NCBI RefSeq assembly: GCF_000246855.1
Contig: NC_016609.1
Coordinates: forward strand, 4,848,744-4,912,743
Origin: Niastella koreensis GR20-10
GTDB lineage: Bacteria; Bacteroidota; Bacteroidia; Chitinophagales; Chitinophagaceae
Reading direction: 5' to 3'
Length of the DNA: 64,000 bases
The notes below the pieces were generated by a model. The model was not told the DNA's origin. It saw nothing but the letters and a program-made list of their open reading frames with translations, and did not search any database. This document shows positions 36,563 to 44,490 of this stretch, in pieces (positions within the stretch are counted from its first letter, which is position 1; each line of letters starts with the position of its first letter). The position numbers were made by a program, and so were the translations under genes.

Positions 36563-36690
36563 AAATGAAAAAAGCCCTGAAACTCTCTTCTATAAAGAAT
36601 TTCAAGGCTTTTTTTGTGGGTCGGGCCGGCTGGACGAATTTCGAACCAATTCCTGAACGCTCTTATTCAAATTCAACGACTTAAATAACA
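36563..36690 (+). repeat. Recombinase-tail repeat R9
   Basis: The same hairpin as R7 (63 bp identical, 36563-36625), then a tail encoding GRISNQFLNALIQIQRLK. It is the last copy of the family in the window and lies 100 nt before the convergent membrane-hydrolase gene. Confidence 0.85.
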
Positions 36691-36789
36691 GTAATTGTAT
36701 TATGCTTTCAATTGAATGTTTGACGGTATACAAGTAGCGATTAATTATATTATTTATCCGGCAACCGAACGTCCCATGTAACATTAAGT

Positions 36790-37896
36790 TTAATCGTTGG
36801 CCCTTTGGGAAAAAAGCCAATCCCATAAACCTGGTGTTATACTTGTTTTATACCAGATATTATGGCCTTCATCGGGAAACTCCGTATATCTTGGATGGCC
36901 ACCCGCATTTTTCATTGCATTGATCATATCCCTGGAACCACTAACCGGAACGTTTTTGTCATTTTTACCATGGAAAGCCCATACGGCTACGCTTATTGCC
37001 CTTGAGGCAAGGGCGGTATCACCTCCTCCGCAAACTGGTATCGCAGCAGCAAATAAATCGGGGCGTTTACAAATAAAGTTCCATGCGCCGTATCCGCCTC
37101 TTGATAGACCTGTTACATAACGCCTTTCGCTGTCTATGTTGAACTGCGTATTCAAAGAACTGATAGCGTCAAACACCAGTGAATCTATTGACGGATAGTA
37201 TGGAATACCTCCCCAGCCGCTACCCGGCGGGCAGTGAGGAATAAAAATAAAAGCAGGATACTTCTTTCTGTTATCGTCAGTTGACAACAATTCAGCAGCA
37301 ACCGACCCTTCAATTTGTCTTATCCAATCCGTTCCGGGCTGACCACCATAAGGTAGCGATACAACCAACGGGTATTTTTTTGTAGGGTCATAGTCCAGTG
37401 GTTTTAGAATTCTATACGGCAACACCTCGCCTTTACTATTCACAAAATTTCTGAGTTCAAATAACTGAGCCATCTTCTTTGTCTTTTCAAAGTTCCGCTT
37501 TGCCCAATCAACGGGAGTATAACAATCGGAATATATCCTTATTCCAAATATTAGCATAAATATAAAACTTACTATTGCTGCTAGTTGCGAAACAGTACGT
37601 AAACCTTTTCGCATCTGCAAACCAGCATTGTTGAGCGAAATTCTTTTGAGTTCACCAATAAAATGAATGATCAATGAAACAGGAATCATGCTGCTGCCTA
37701 AATAAACCCATTCAGATATCTTTTCGACTTTGTTGTTAATTTCAGCAGATGAATATGATGTGTACGAGACAAGGGCTGATGAATAGATTACGCTGCTGGC
37801 TATCATAAGAAAGCCGGATATCTTTATCCATATTCCTTTTTCTGGCTTGGGTAATAAAAGGCTAAACGCATATAATATACCGGTACTTAAATACAT
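36790..37896 (-). CDS. Membrane-anchored alpha/beta hydrolase, 368 aa
   Basis: The N-terminal 125 residues hold about four predicted membrane helices (including IWIKISGFLMIASSVIYSSA and LAAIVSFIFMLIFGIRIY). Residues 155-368 form an esterase/PHB-depolymerase-like alpha/beta hydrolase: strand YPLVVSLPYGG, nucleophile elbow G-L-S-R-G-G, AFHGKNDKNVPV with the acid, and DEGHNIW with the catalytic His. The hydrolase would face the periplasm. The membrane-plus-hydrolase fusion is uncommon. It is probably co-transcribed with the small membrane protein 42 nt upstream. Confidence 0.78.
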   Translation of the reverse strand: MYLSTGILYAFSLLLPKPEKGIWIKISGFLMIASSVIYSSALVSYTSYSSAEINNKVEKISEWVYLGSSMIPVSLIIHFIGELKRISLNNAGLQMRKGLRTVSQLAAIVSFIFMLIFGIRIYSDCYTPVDWAKRNFEKTKKMAQLFELRNFVNSKGEVLPYRILKPLDYDPTKKYPLVVSLPYGGQPGTDWIRQIEGSVAAELLSTDDNRKKYPAFIFIPHCPPGSGWGGIPYYPSIDSLVFDAISSLNTQFNIDSERRYVTGLSRGGYGAWNFICKRPDLFAAAIPVCGGGDTALASRAISVAVWAFHGKNDKNVPVSGSRDMINAMKNAGGHPRYTEFPDEGHNIWYKTSITPGLWDWLFSQRAND

Positions 37897-37938
37897 TATG
37901 AATAATGGTATATTGTAATTGGAGAATTTTTGGAACTT

Positions 37939-38214
37939 CTAAATAATGAAAGCGAGAATGGCAAAACCGAAATTACAGGCAACTGAAATGATTCCCGTAA
38001 TAAAAACAAATCGGTATTTCTTAAAATGGTAATATTTTAATAAAAATATGGATCCTGCTAAGGCCGTAATACTTGATGTTAAAAACCACTTACTAAACGA
38101 AGCCAGAAAAAACATTTGCCCGCCAAGCTGCATTCGAATAATACTTTGCAGTAAGGTTGAAGCAGCTGAAAGACCGAGGAAAAAGATCAGAATAATATAA
38201 AATGTTTTATTCAT
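37939..38214 (-). CDS. Small membrane protein, 91 aa
   Basis: Three hydrophobic helices (about 5-23, 34-60 and 68-91) separated by short basic loops (YYHFKKYR). No family recognised. It is upstream of the membrane hydrolase on the same strand, whose N-terminal membrane part has similar character, so they may act together or descend from one membrane domain. Confidence 0.6.
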   Translation of the reverse strand: MNKTFYIILIFFLGLSAASTLLQSIIRMQLGGQMFFLASFSKWFLTSSITALAGSIFLLKYYHFKKYRFVFITGIISVACNFGFAILAFII

Positions 38215-38721
38215 ATGGCAACAGTTAATCCAGGAGACGCAGTGGTAGCATTTTTCAATAGCTTCGATTATTTAATGGAGTTAGTAAATATAAAAATAAA
38301 TTGGCAAATAGATGATCTTCATATCCAATAAAGAAATTAGACTCCAGTAATACTTAAGCCCGGGGTTCTTCTGCCTCGTCTCATTACCGGTCACTAAAAC
38401 CAAGAATAAAGCTTTCATAATTAGTACATTCTGTTCATAATTTTCACTTGCTATTCATAATTTGATTGCCTTAAAAATTAAACTATCTGAGAATGAATAG
38501 CTTTTTTTCATTTTTTGCCAAAAAGGTGAAAATCGGCTTACTGAACAAAGACGCTAACAAAACATAAATAATAAATTAACAACTTAGTATACATCTATGA
38601 TATACAACATACAACTATCAACAAAACAAGCTAAAGGGAAAAATGGTGCTTCCAACGAAGGTCTGCTTCTATTTTAAGTCTGGTTTTAATTAACATAAGT
38701 GCTTTTAAATAATTTTATTAT
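38215..38721. other. Intergenic downstream of the integrase, no gene seen
   Basis: About 500 nt, very AT-rich, with no coding frame. A run of short A/T blocks and TATAC-rich sequence (38585-38620) might hold recombinase arm sites, but nothing specific can be shown. Confidence 0.3.
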
Positions 38722-39972
38722 CTACTCGCCTATTTTCGACTTTACAATTCCTCTTTCCAGTTTTTGTTCTAACACCTCCATTTCATTGCTGATCATGATT
38801 GGCAACACCTTAGCATAATGTTCTGTTTGTGAAATTCTTTTATGTCCAAGCATATCCCGTAGCGCAATAAGTGAAATACCATTAAGAAGGGTAACCGTCG
38901 TAGCAAATGTGTGACGCGCCACATGCGTGGTTAATCCAATGTCAATACCACATAAAGCTGCAATCTCTTTTAGGTACTCGTTGTATGTAGAATTACTTAA
39001 CACCGGAAGCACCGAGCCGAATTTAATGCACCGCGGATGGCTTTTATACTTTTCAATTATCTCCAAGGTTCTTGCAAGCAAAGGAACTTTAAACGGAACC
39101 TTCGATTTTTTCCGTTTCTTTTGAATCCAGATTTTACCGTCAATGCCTATGCTTAGTTCAGTCAATTTTAAATTTGAAATATCGGCATAAGCCAGACCTG
39201 TTAAACAACTGAATACAAAAACGTCCCTTACAATACTCAGCCGCTCATTTTCAATTGGCTTGTGTATTAGCGTTTCCAGCTGTGCTTTAGTTAAGAACAC
39301 AGTATCTACTTCATCTAACGACATATCAAACAACGCCCAGGGATCACTTTTTAACCAACCATGTTTAACACACAGCAAAACAATCTTTTTCACATTGGTA
39401 ATATACTTCGTAGCAGAATTGTGATTACAATTTCGGGTAGTCCGTAACCACAAATAAAAACCTTTTACAATTTCAAGGTTTAAGGAATGGATATTAATAT
39501 CCTTAAGCTTGTGTTGAATTTCTAAAAATTCAAAAAAGAAGTTTTTTGCAGTAGTAAATCGCTCTAATGTGGCCGGGCTATATTCTTTCTTATCGACCAG
39601 CGCCGCCATTTCCTTATTATGGTCCTCAAACACTAACTTGAACATTCGTCGCCGTTCCGTCGCACCGGAAAGCACATCTTTTATTCCCTGAGCCGTAATA
39701 TGCTGCTCCTTCTCGATCATATTTGCCCTTGCACCCTGTGCTTTGGCGAGTATCAGATCGATATAAACGTTCAATGCCCTGGCGTCTTCCTTCGTACCGG
39801 CAGCTCGTTGCTTATTGGAATCCCACCGACCGATTTCCCATCGGCGTTTTAGTGACAGCTCTTTTGCAATACCATCAACAGTGATCCGCAGATTTAGCAA
39901 CCAGGGACCTTTTCTAAACGGACTCGGCTTTCTTAAAAGGAACAAAAATCCTACGCTTTTCTCCAACATCAT
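38722..39972 (-). CDS. Tyrosine recombinase / integrase, 416 aa
   Basis: Bacteroidota-type phage integrase. The N-terminal arm-binding and SAM-like core-binding region (1-215, with KLVFEDHNKEMAALVDKKEY) is followed by a catalytic domain. Catalytic residues seen are H350-V-A-R353, His377 in LGHKR and Tyr386 in TEHYAKV. The first Arg position is Ala (TGLAYADIS), a substitution frequent in this branch. It lies on the 3' side of tRNA-Ser, 250 nt away, with its 5' end facing the tRNA, the usual layout of an integrase at attL/attR of a tRNA-targeted island. It probably brought in at least part of the accessory region to its left. Confidence 0.9.
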   Translation of the reverse strand: MMLEKSVGFLFLLRKPSPFRKGPWLLNLRITVDGIAKELSLKRRWEIGRWDSNKQRAAGTKEDARALNVYIDLILAKAQGARANMIEKEQHITAQGIKDVLSGATERRRMFKLVFEDHNKEMAALVDKKEYSPATLERFTTAKNFFFEFLEIQHKLKDINIHSLNLEIVKGFYLWLRTTRNCNHNSATKYITNVKKIVLLCVKHGWLKSDPWALFDMSLDEVDTVFLTKAQLETLIHKPIENERLSIVRDVFVFSCLTGLAYADISNLKLTELSIGIDGKIWIQKKRKKSKVPFKVPLLARTLEIIEKYKSHPRCIKFGSVLPVLSNSTYNEYLKEIAALCGIDIGLTTHVARHTFATTVTLLNGISLIALRDMLGHKRISQTEHYAKVLPIMISNEMEVLEQKLERGIVKSKIGE

Positions 39973-40165
39973 TCAACATTTAAAAGATTATCAAATGTCG
40001 ATATGCAATGAAGAAAAGTCAAGATGTTCATTAGTGATACAACTTGATTTTAAGCGAGTTACGATAGGATCAGTGAGTGATTTTTTTGGCCTCTTTTGCC
40101 ACTCACTGAATCACTCACTCAATATTTGATTTGTTTTGTTACAATTTGTCATCGCCCCAAAACAA

Positions 40166-40197
40166 AAAAGCCTGCAAATCAAGAATTTGCAGGCTTT
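40166..40197 (-). terminator. Terminator of tRNA-Ser
   Basis: A stem of about 13 bp (AAAGCCTGCAAAT with ATTTGCAGGCTTT) lies 26 nt beyond the 3' end of the tRNA on the minus strand, followed there by a T-rich run. It sits between the tRNA and the integrase gene. Confidence 0.8.
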
Positions 40198-40222
40198 CAG
40201 CATCTTTTGTAATTGATAAGAG

Positions 40223-40307
40223 CGGAGAGCGAGGGATTCGAACCCCCGGACCTGTTACAGTCAACAGTTTTCAAGACTGCCGCAATCGACCGCTCTGCCA
40301 GCTCTCC
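40223..40307 (-). tRNA. tRNA-Ser (anticodon UGA)
   Basis: The acceptor stem GGAGAGC pairs with GCTCTCC plus discriminator G. The anticodon loop CTTGAAA gives anticodon UGA. A long variable arm follows, typical of tRNA-Ser, and the T arm reads GGGGGTTCGAATCCC. About 85 nt; CCA is not encoded. It borders the integrase gene and is the likely attB of an island extending to lower coordinates. No second copy of its 3' end was found in the window. Confidence 0.95.
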
Positions 40308-40465
40308 GGGACAAAAATAGGTCTAGCAATTAAACTGACAAAAAAATCGGAAAAATTTAGTTAGACTTTTTTTTGAGCGTAACGATTACTATTTCAATAT
40401 TTTGTAGTAATATCCGCACCCCTTTTGCGGTCATTTTACCGGGTATTCCACTACCTTCAACCTGT

Positions 40466-41005
40466 ATGCAGAACTTTTACATCATCTCAGGCGGACCGGG
40501 TTCAGGGAAAACCTCCCTTCTCCATGCCTTGGCCAAACAGGGTATTCCCTGTATGCCGGAAGCCGGCCGGGCCATCATCCAGGACCAAATGGCCATTGGC
40601 GGCTCAGCCCTGCACTGGGGCGACAAATCCGCCTTTGCCGAACTGATGCTCAGTTGGGAAATGCGCTCCTACCGCGAAGCGCAGCAGTTGCAAGGCCCCG
40701 TTTTGTTCGACAGGGGCGTTCCTGATGTAATGGGTTATTTGATGCTGAGCCAGTTGCCGGTACCGGTACATGTTGAAAAAGCAGCGCATCTTTTCAAATA
40801 CAATCGGTACGTTTTTATGGCTCCCCCATGGAAGGAGATCTTTATGCAGGATGACGAACGGACACAAACTTTTGCGGAGGCCAAGGCTACCTACGACAGC
40901 CTGGTAAACGTATATTTGAAACTCGGGTATACCCCGCTTGCTCTTCCGCTGGACACAATGGCCGAACGTGTTCAATTTGTGTTAAAGAACATAATCCATG
41001 GATAA
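40466..41005 (+). CDS. AAA-type (AAA_28) small ATPase/kinase-like protein, 179 aa
   Basis: The Walker A motif GGPGSGKT is at 9-16 right after a short strand (MQNFYIIS), and the Walker B-like strand is PVLFDRGVPD. This length and the phrase MPEAGRAIIQDQ are typical of the AAA_28 family of predicted nucleotide kinases or ATPases. The start is the ATG at 40466 because the motif must be near the N-terminus. The next gene is convergent, 22 nt away. Confidence 0.85.
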   Translation: MQNFYIISGGPGSGKTSLLHALAKQGIPCMPEAGRAIIQDQMAIGGSALHWGDKSAFAELMLSWEMRSYREAQQLQGPVLFDRGVPDVMGYLMLSQLPVPVHVEKAAHLFKYNRYVFMAPPWKEIFMQDDERTQTFAEAKATYDSLVNVYLKLGYTPLALPLDTMAERVQFVLKNIIHG

Positions 41006-41026
41006 CTGCAAACGGGATTTGGTCAC

Positions 41027-42454
41027 TTACTCCACCGCTACCCCTTTACCGGCCACCAGTTTTTTGTAAGGGTTCTGAATAAATGTTTTCAGATAATCTA
41101 CGCCATTTACATAAAAGGGAGGAAGGTGTCCCTGATCATGCACGATCAGCAACTGGCTGTTAGGCATGTAACGTTTGATCAATCTGTTGTAATGGGGCCT
41201 GCACCAGGGGTCTACATCTCCCGCAGCAATAATGGCCGGAATATTTGAATATACGGGTTCTTTGGCGGTGGGTGGTTCCGGTTTTACTTTCCAGCAATCG
41301 CAGATGGCATGATCCGGATCGTTGAATTTATAACCTGCCAGCCAGGGCAGAATCAATTCCTGCTTTTTTATCAGCTTTTTCCGCGCATATGCAATCTGTT
41401 CAGAACAATAAATAGAATAGCGCATGCCATGCGACAGGCGTTCATCGCCTTTAAAGATGCCATCAAGTATTTCTTTTACATAGGGCTCATGCCGGCCATT
41501 GACCAGTTCGTTCATTACAAACGGCACCTCCTTTATTTGCCGGTGATTCATCCGGTTCAACAGGGCATCCAGCAGCTCATTCTTTGTATAATGAATTTGC
41601 CGGCTTTGCGAATCGCCTTTTGTAGTATAAGCTATCGTAAATGTTTTTCCCGTGATCCCGGTAAAATACTGGCGGAACCGGTCTCTCAGGGTACCATAGG
41701 TGCTTTTATCGGTTGAATCGGCTTCGCAATTATCAAAAACCTGGTTAAATGCTTCATTAATATTGAACAACCCTTCTTCTTCATAATTCGTAAAGGCAGG
41801 CAATGGGGAATTTAAAATAAGCGACTTCACGCATTCCGGATAATTTTTAGCAACGGTAAGCATTAAACCACCGCTATACGAAATGCCCAGTAAATTCAAT
41901 TTTCCCAATTGCAAAGCCAGACGCAGGTCGTTAATATCGGCCGCGCTTTCTATGGTAGTATAACTGGAAAGATCGATTCCCTGCGCCACCAACCGCTTCC
42001 GGCACTGTTTTGTCGCCTCCAAACGCAGACTGTCTACCGACAGATTTTCTTTATATCCTTTGATCTGCGCCGCATTTATTTCGGCGCAATCCAGGCAGGG
42101 CACGGCCCTTTTTGTTCCCCGCTGATCGAAGATGATCAAACTACCAAATTGAAAGAAGTCAGACTTTGCGGTGATCTCCGTAAAATTAGCAATGGTACTA
42201 TAGCCGGGCCCGCCAGTGGTAAATAAGGTCACAGCTGTATCGGATGCTGATTTCTTTAAATAAACAAATGGCAGTTTTACGGTTCTGCCTGCCGGTTGCT
42301 GACGGTTTTCCGGCACTATTAAATAACCGCAGGTAGAAATAAGCGAGGAATCTACTTTTATCATGCAGGTACAAGGTTCAATCTTTGGCACATATCCCTG
42401 ACTAACAGCGATAGAACCGAGCAGGAGTAACAAGCCAATCATGCTATATTTCAT
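41027..42454 (-). CDS. Exported alpha/beta-hydrolase, peptidase S33-like, 475 aa
   Basis: A signal peptide (MKYSMIGLLLLLGSIAVSQG) is followed by an alpha/beta hydrolase of the tripeptidyl-aminopeptidase/proline-iminopeptidase sort. LFTTGGPGYS holds the oxyanion region, IIFDQRGTKRA follows, GISYSGG contains the nucleophile Ser, and IIAAGDVDPWC and HDQGHLP supply the acid and His. A paired-Cys cluster near the start (EPCTCMIKV...STCGY) suggests disulfides. It would release N-terminal residues from peptides in the periplasm. Start at 42454. Confidence 0.85.
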   Translation of the reverse strand: MKYSMIGLLLLLGSIAVSQGYVPKIEPCTCMIKVDSSLISTCGYLIVPENRQQPAGRTVKLPFVYLKKSASDTAVTLFTTGGPGYSTIANFTEITAKSDFFQFGSLIIFDQRGTKRAVPCLDCAEINAAQIKGYKENLSVDSLRLEATKQCRKRLVAQGIDLSSYTTIESAADINDLRLALQLGKLNLLGISYSGGLMLTVAKNYPECVKSLILNSPLPAFTNYEEEGLFNINEAFNQVFDNCEADSTDKSTYGTLRDRFRQYFTGITGKTFTIAYTTKGDSQSRQIHYTKNELLDALLNRMNHRQIKEVPFVMNELVNGRHEPYVKEILDGIFKGDERLSHGMRYSIYCSEQIAYARKKLIKKQELILPWLAGYKFNDPDHAICDCWKVKPEPPTAKEPVYSNIPAIIAAGDVDPWCRPHYNRLIKRYMPNSQLLIVHDQGHLPPFYVNGVDYLKTFIQNPYKKLVAGKGVAVE

Positions 42455-42603
42455 CTTTACTGTTTTGAACAAAAATAGAAGGCGGCGAAACCGGCAGCAA
42501 GTAAAAATCGGACAATCTTACCCCTGCTGTAAAGCTGTCATGTTTGGCCGGGAGTCTTACTAAGATAAGGAAGATTAGGTATATTTGTTTTCTCAACTCA
42601 GGA

Positions 42604-42731
42604 ATGACCGATAACAAAACGCTCAAACAACAATTCAGCAACTCCATACGCAGAGGTACCGGGAGGATAAAACGATCATCAATCATTTTCAAGAGGACCA
42701 TCCGGAAATGAATGCCTGGTTGGCATTGTAA
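42604..42731 (+). pseudogene. Remnant of a small hypothetical gene
   Basis: The start MTDNKTLKQQFSNSIRRGTG looks like the N-terminus of a conserved Bacteroidota hypothetical family (from memory). The frame then shifts by one base, and EDKTIINHFQEDHPEMNAWL follows in another frame to a TAA at 42729. The full protein is missing. The rest of 42473-42867 shows no gene. Confidence 0.35.
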
Positions 42732-42867
42732 GATGCCGGTCAAAATAACCGCTTCATTAAAATATATCTCGAAAAAATTACAGCAGCGAAAGAAATTTTG
42801 AGCTTCTCACGAAAGGTAATTAGCAATTTTATCCGCAGCTTTGTGTTGTCAATCGCAGCAGAGTATT

Positions 42868-43689
42868 ATGAAAAAAACGCAGTCGACCACAACCAATCTT
42901 CCCGGCGTTCTATACACTCACTTTGGATCAAAAAAAGTGGTGGGTGAACAGTTTATCAGTGAACATGGGTTGTGTCAGATCATTTCAGGCAAATTACAGG
43001 TAGCAGATGCCGGCCGCACAAAAGTATTTGGCCCCGGCGACCTGCTGTTCTATCGAAAGAATTTTCTAGCCAAATTCATAAAACAAAACGACGGGCTTTT
43101 TCCGTTCCGGTCTATCACAGTTGTGTTCGACCGAAGCGCGCTTGCCCAGTTCAGCCGGCAATACAACCAGGGATTTGAAGAACCTTTCCCTGATAAGGAA
43201 GCTGTATTGCAACTGAACAGCAGCCTGCTGCTGGAGAATTATTTCCAAACCCTGCTCCCCTATTTTGATACGCCGTTGCCCGATCACCTGGTGAACCTGA
43301 AACGCCAGGAGGCACTTATGCTGTTGCTGCAGATAAACCCGGCATTTAAAAATATCCTGTTCGATCTTGACCAACCGGGGAAAATAGACCTGGAGGCCTT
43401 TATGCAGCAGCACTTTAGTTTCAATGTAGAAATGAAAAGGTTTGCATATCTCTCGGGTAGAAGTCTGGCCACTTTTAAACGGGATTTTGAAAAGATCTTT
43501 CACACCACGCCTAATCGCTGGCTGCAGGAGCGGCGGTTGCAGGAAGCGCATTTCCTCATAAAGGAATTGAAAAAACGGCCTTCAGAGGTATATCTCGAAG
43601 TGGGGTTTGAAACCCTCGCCCACTTTTCCTATGCATTCAAACAATTCTATGGAGTAAATCCATCGAAAGTATCGGCCACTAAAAAATAA
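42868..43689 (+). CDS. AraC-family transcriptional regulator, 273 aa
   Basis: An N-terminal domain (1-160) with a cupin-like strand set (CQIISGKLQVADAGRTKVFG) is followed by a C-terminal AraC domain. Its helices read FAYLSGRSLATFKRDFEKIF and PSEVYLEVGFETLAHFSYAF, ending YGVNPSKVS, as in the ExsA-like branch. The start is the ATG at 42868; 42841 would add nine residues. The gene 11 nt downstream is an SDR in the same direction, its likely target, now deleted internally. Confidence 0.9.
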   Translation: MKKTQSTTTNLPGVLYTHFGSKKVVGEQFISEHGLCQIISGKLQVADAGRTKVFGPGDLLFYRKNFLAKFIKQNDGLFPFRSITVVFDRSALAQFSRQYNQGFEEPFPDKEAVLQLNSSLLLENYFQTLLPYFDTPLPDHLVNLKRQEALMLLLQINPAFKNILFDLDQPGKIDLEAFMQQHFSFNVEMKRFAYLSGRSLATFKRDFEKIFHTTPNRWLQERRLQEAHFLIKELKKRPSEVYLEVGFETLAHFSYAFKQFYGVNPSKVSATKK

Positions 43690-43700
43690 CACGTACATAT

Positions 43701-44200
43701 ATGAACAAAACAATACTCATTACCGGGGCTTCCTCCGGTATAGGGGAAGCTACGTCCCTGTATTTCGCCCAACAAGGCTGGCAGGTAATTGCCACTATGC
43801 GTAATCCCGAAAAGGAAAAAGACCACATCAAAGAGCCGAACATTTTTGTTACCCGGCTCGAGGTAACAGAACCGGCCTCTGTTGAAACCGCCATTCAACA
43901 GGGCATTCAAAAATTCGGGAAGATAGATGTGCTGATCAACAATGCCGGCTATGGTCAGCAGGGACTTTTTGAAGCGGTGTCGCCAGAAAAGATCCAGGAA
44001 CAGTTTGATGTGAATGTATTTGGGTTAATGCATGTAACCCGGGCTATGTTGCCGCAGCAGTTACGGATGGCACGCATCGTTTGCGGTACCTGGCCGGTCC
44101 TGATATTGAACAACTGGTGAATGCACGCATCGGCAAAACCGACCAGGAATACCAGGATTTTCTGCGGGGGATCTGCAGGCCGAATGCGTTTACAAATTAA
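43701..44200 (+). pseudogene. Short-chain dehydrogenase with internal deletion
   Basis: The N-terminal half is intact: TGASSGIG at 8-15, NNAGYG near 80, and helices up to RAMLPQQ. At about 44056-44068 the sequence jumps to the C-terminal part, read in a different frame (HRLRYLAGPDIEQLVNARIG, then QDFLRGICRPNAFTN) to a TAA at 44198. The middle, with the catalytic Ser and Y-x-x-x-K, is lost. The first frame alone would stop at 44120 after 139 residues. The deletion leaves an inactive gene directly after its AraC regulator. Confidence 0.82.
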
Positions 44201-44229
44201 ACGGCTTCAACCCGGTTGAGAACCATTTT

Positions 44230-44257
44230 AGCATCGCGACTTGTCGGGATGCTTTTT
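44230..44257 (+). terminator. Rho-independent terminator
   Basis: An 11-bp stem with one mismatch (44230-44240 with 44243-44253) and a T-run follow the SDR remnant by 30 nt. Confidence 0.7.
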
Positions 44258-44293
44258 GCGTTGAAATATGCACTCACTGTTCTACAAATCCCT

Positions 44294-44490
44294 TTACATT
44301 TTCATGGATATGTTTTTTTCCTGAACTGTACCGGTAGTAATGTTCTTCAACGATACGTTTTCAACAGGCAATTCCTTTTGTCCCAGGATCCTTGATTCAA
44401 ATTTTAAGTTGCCGGCATGGATATTTTCCAGAACAGACAGGCAAATCGTAATGTCTTCATGTTTTATATATTTTTCAATATCTATTATGC
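44294..44490 (-). pseudogene. Fragment of unknown gene downstream of GH115
   Basis: A minus-strand frame without a start codon overlaps the GH115 stop and encodes YIKHEDITICLSVLENIHAG and LPVENVSLKNITTGT before stopping at 44294. The V-E-N-V-x-L-K-N-I phrase recalls parallel beta-helix polysaccharide enzymes, but the piece is too short to assign. Confidence 0.2.
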
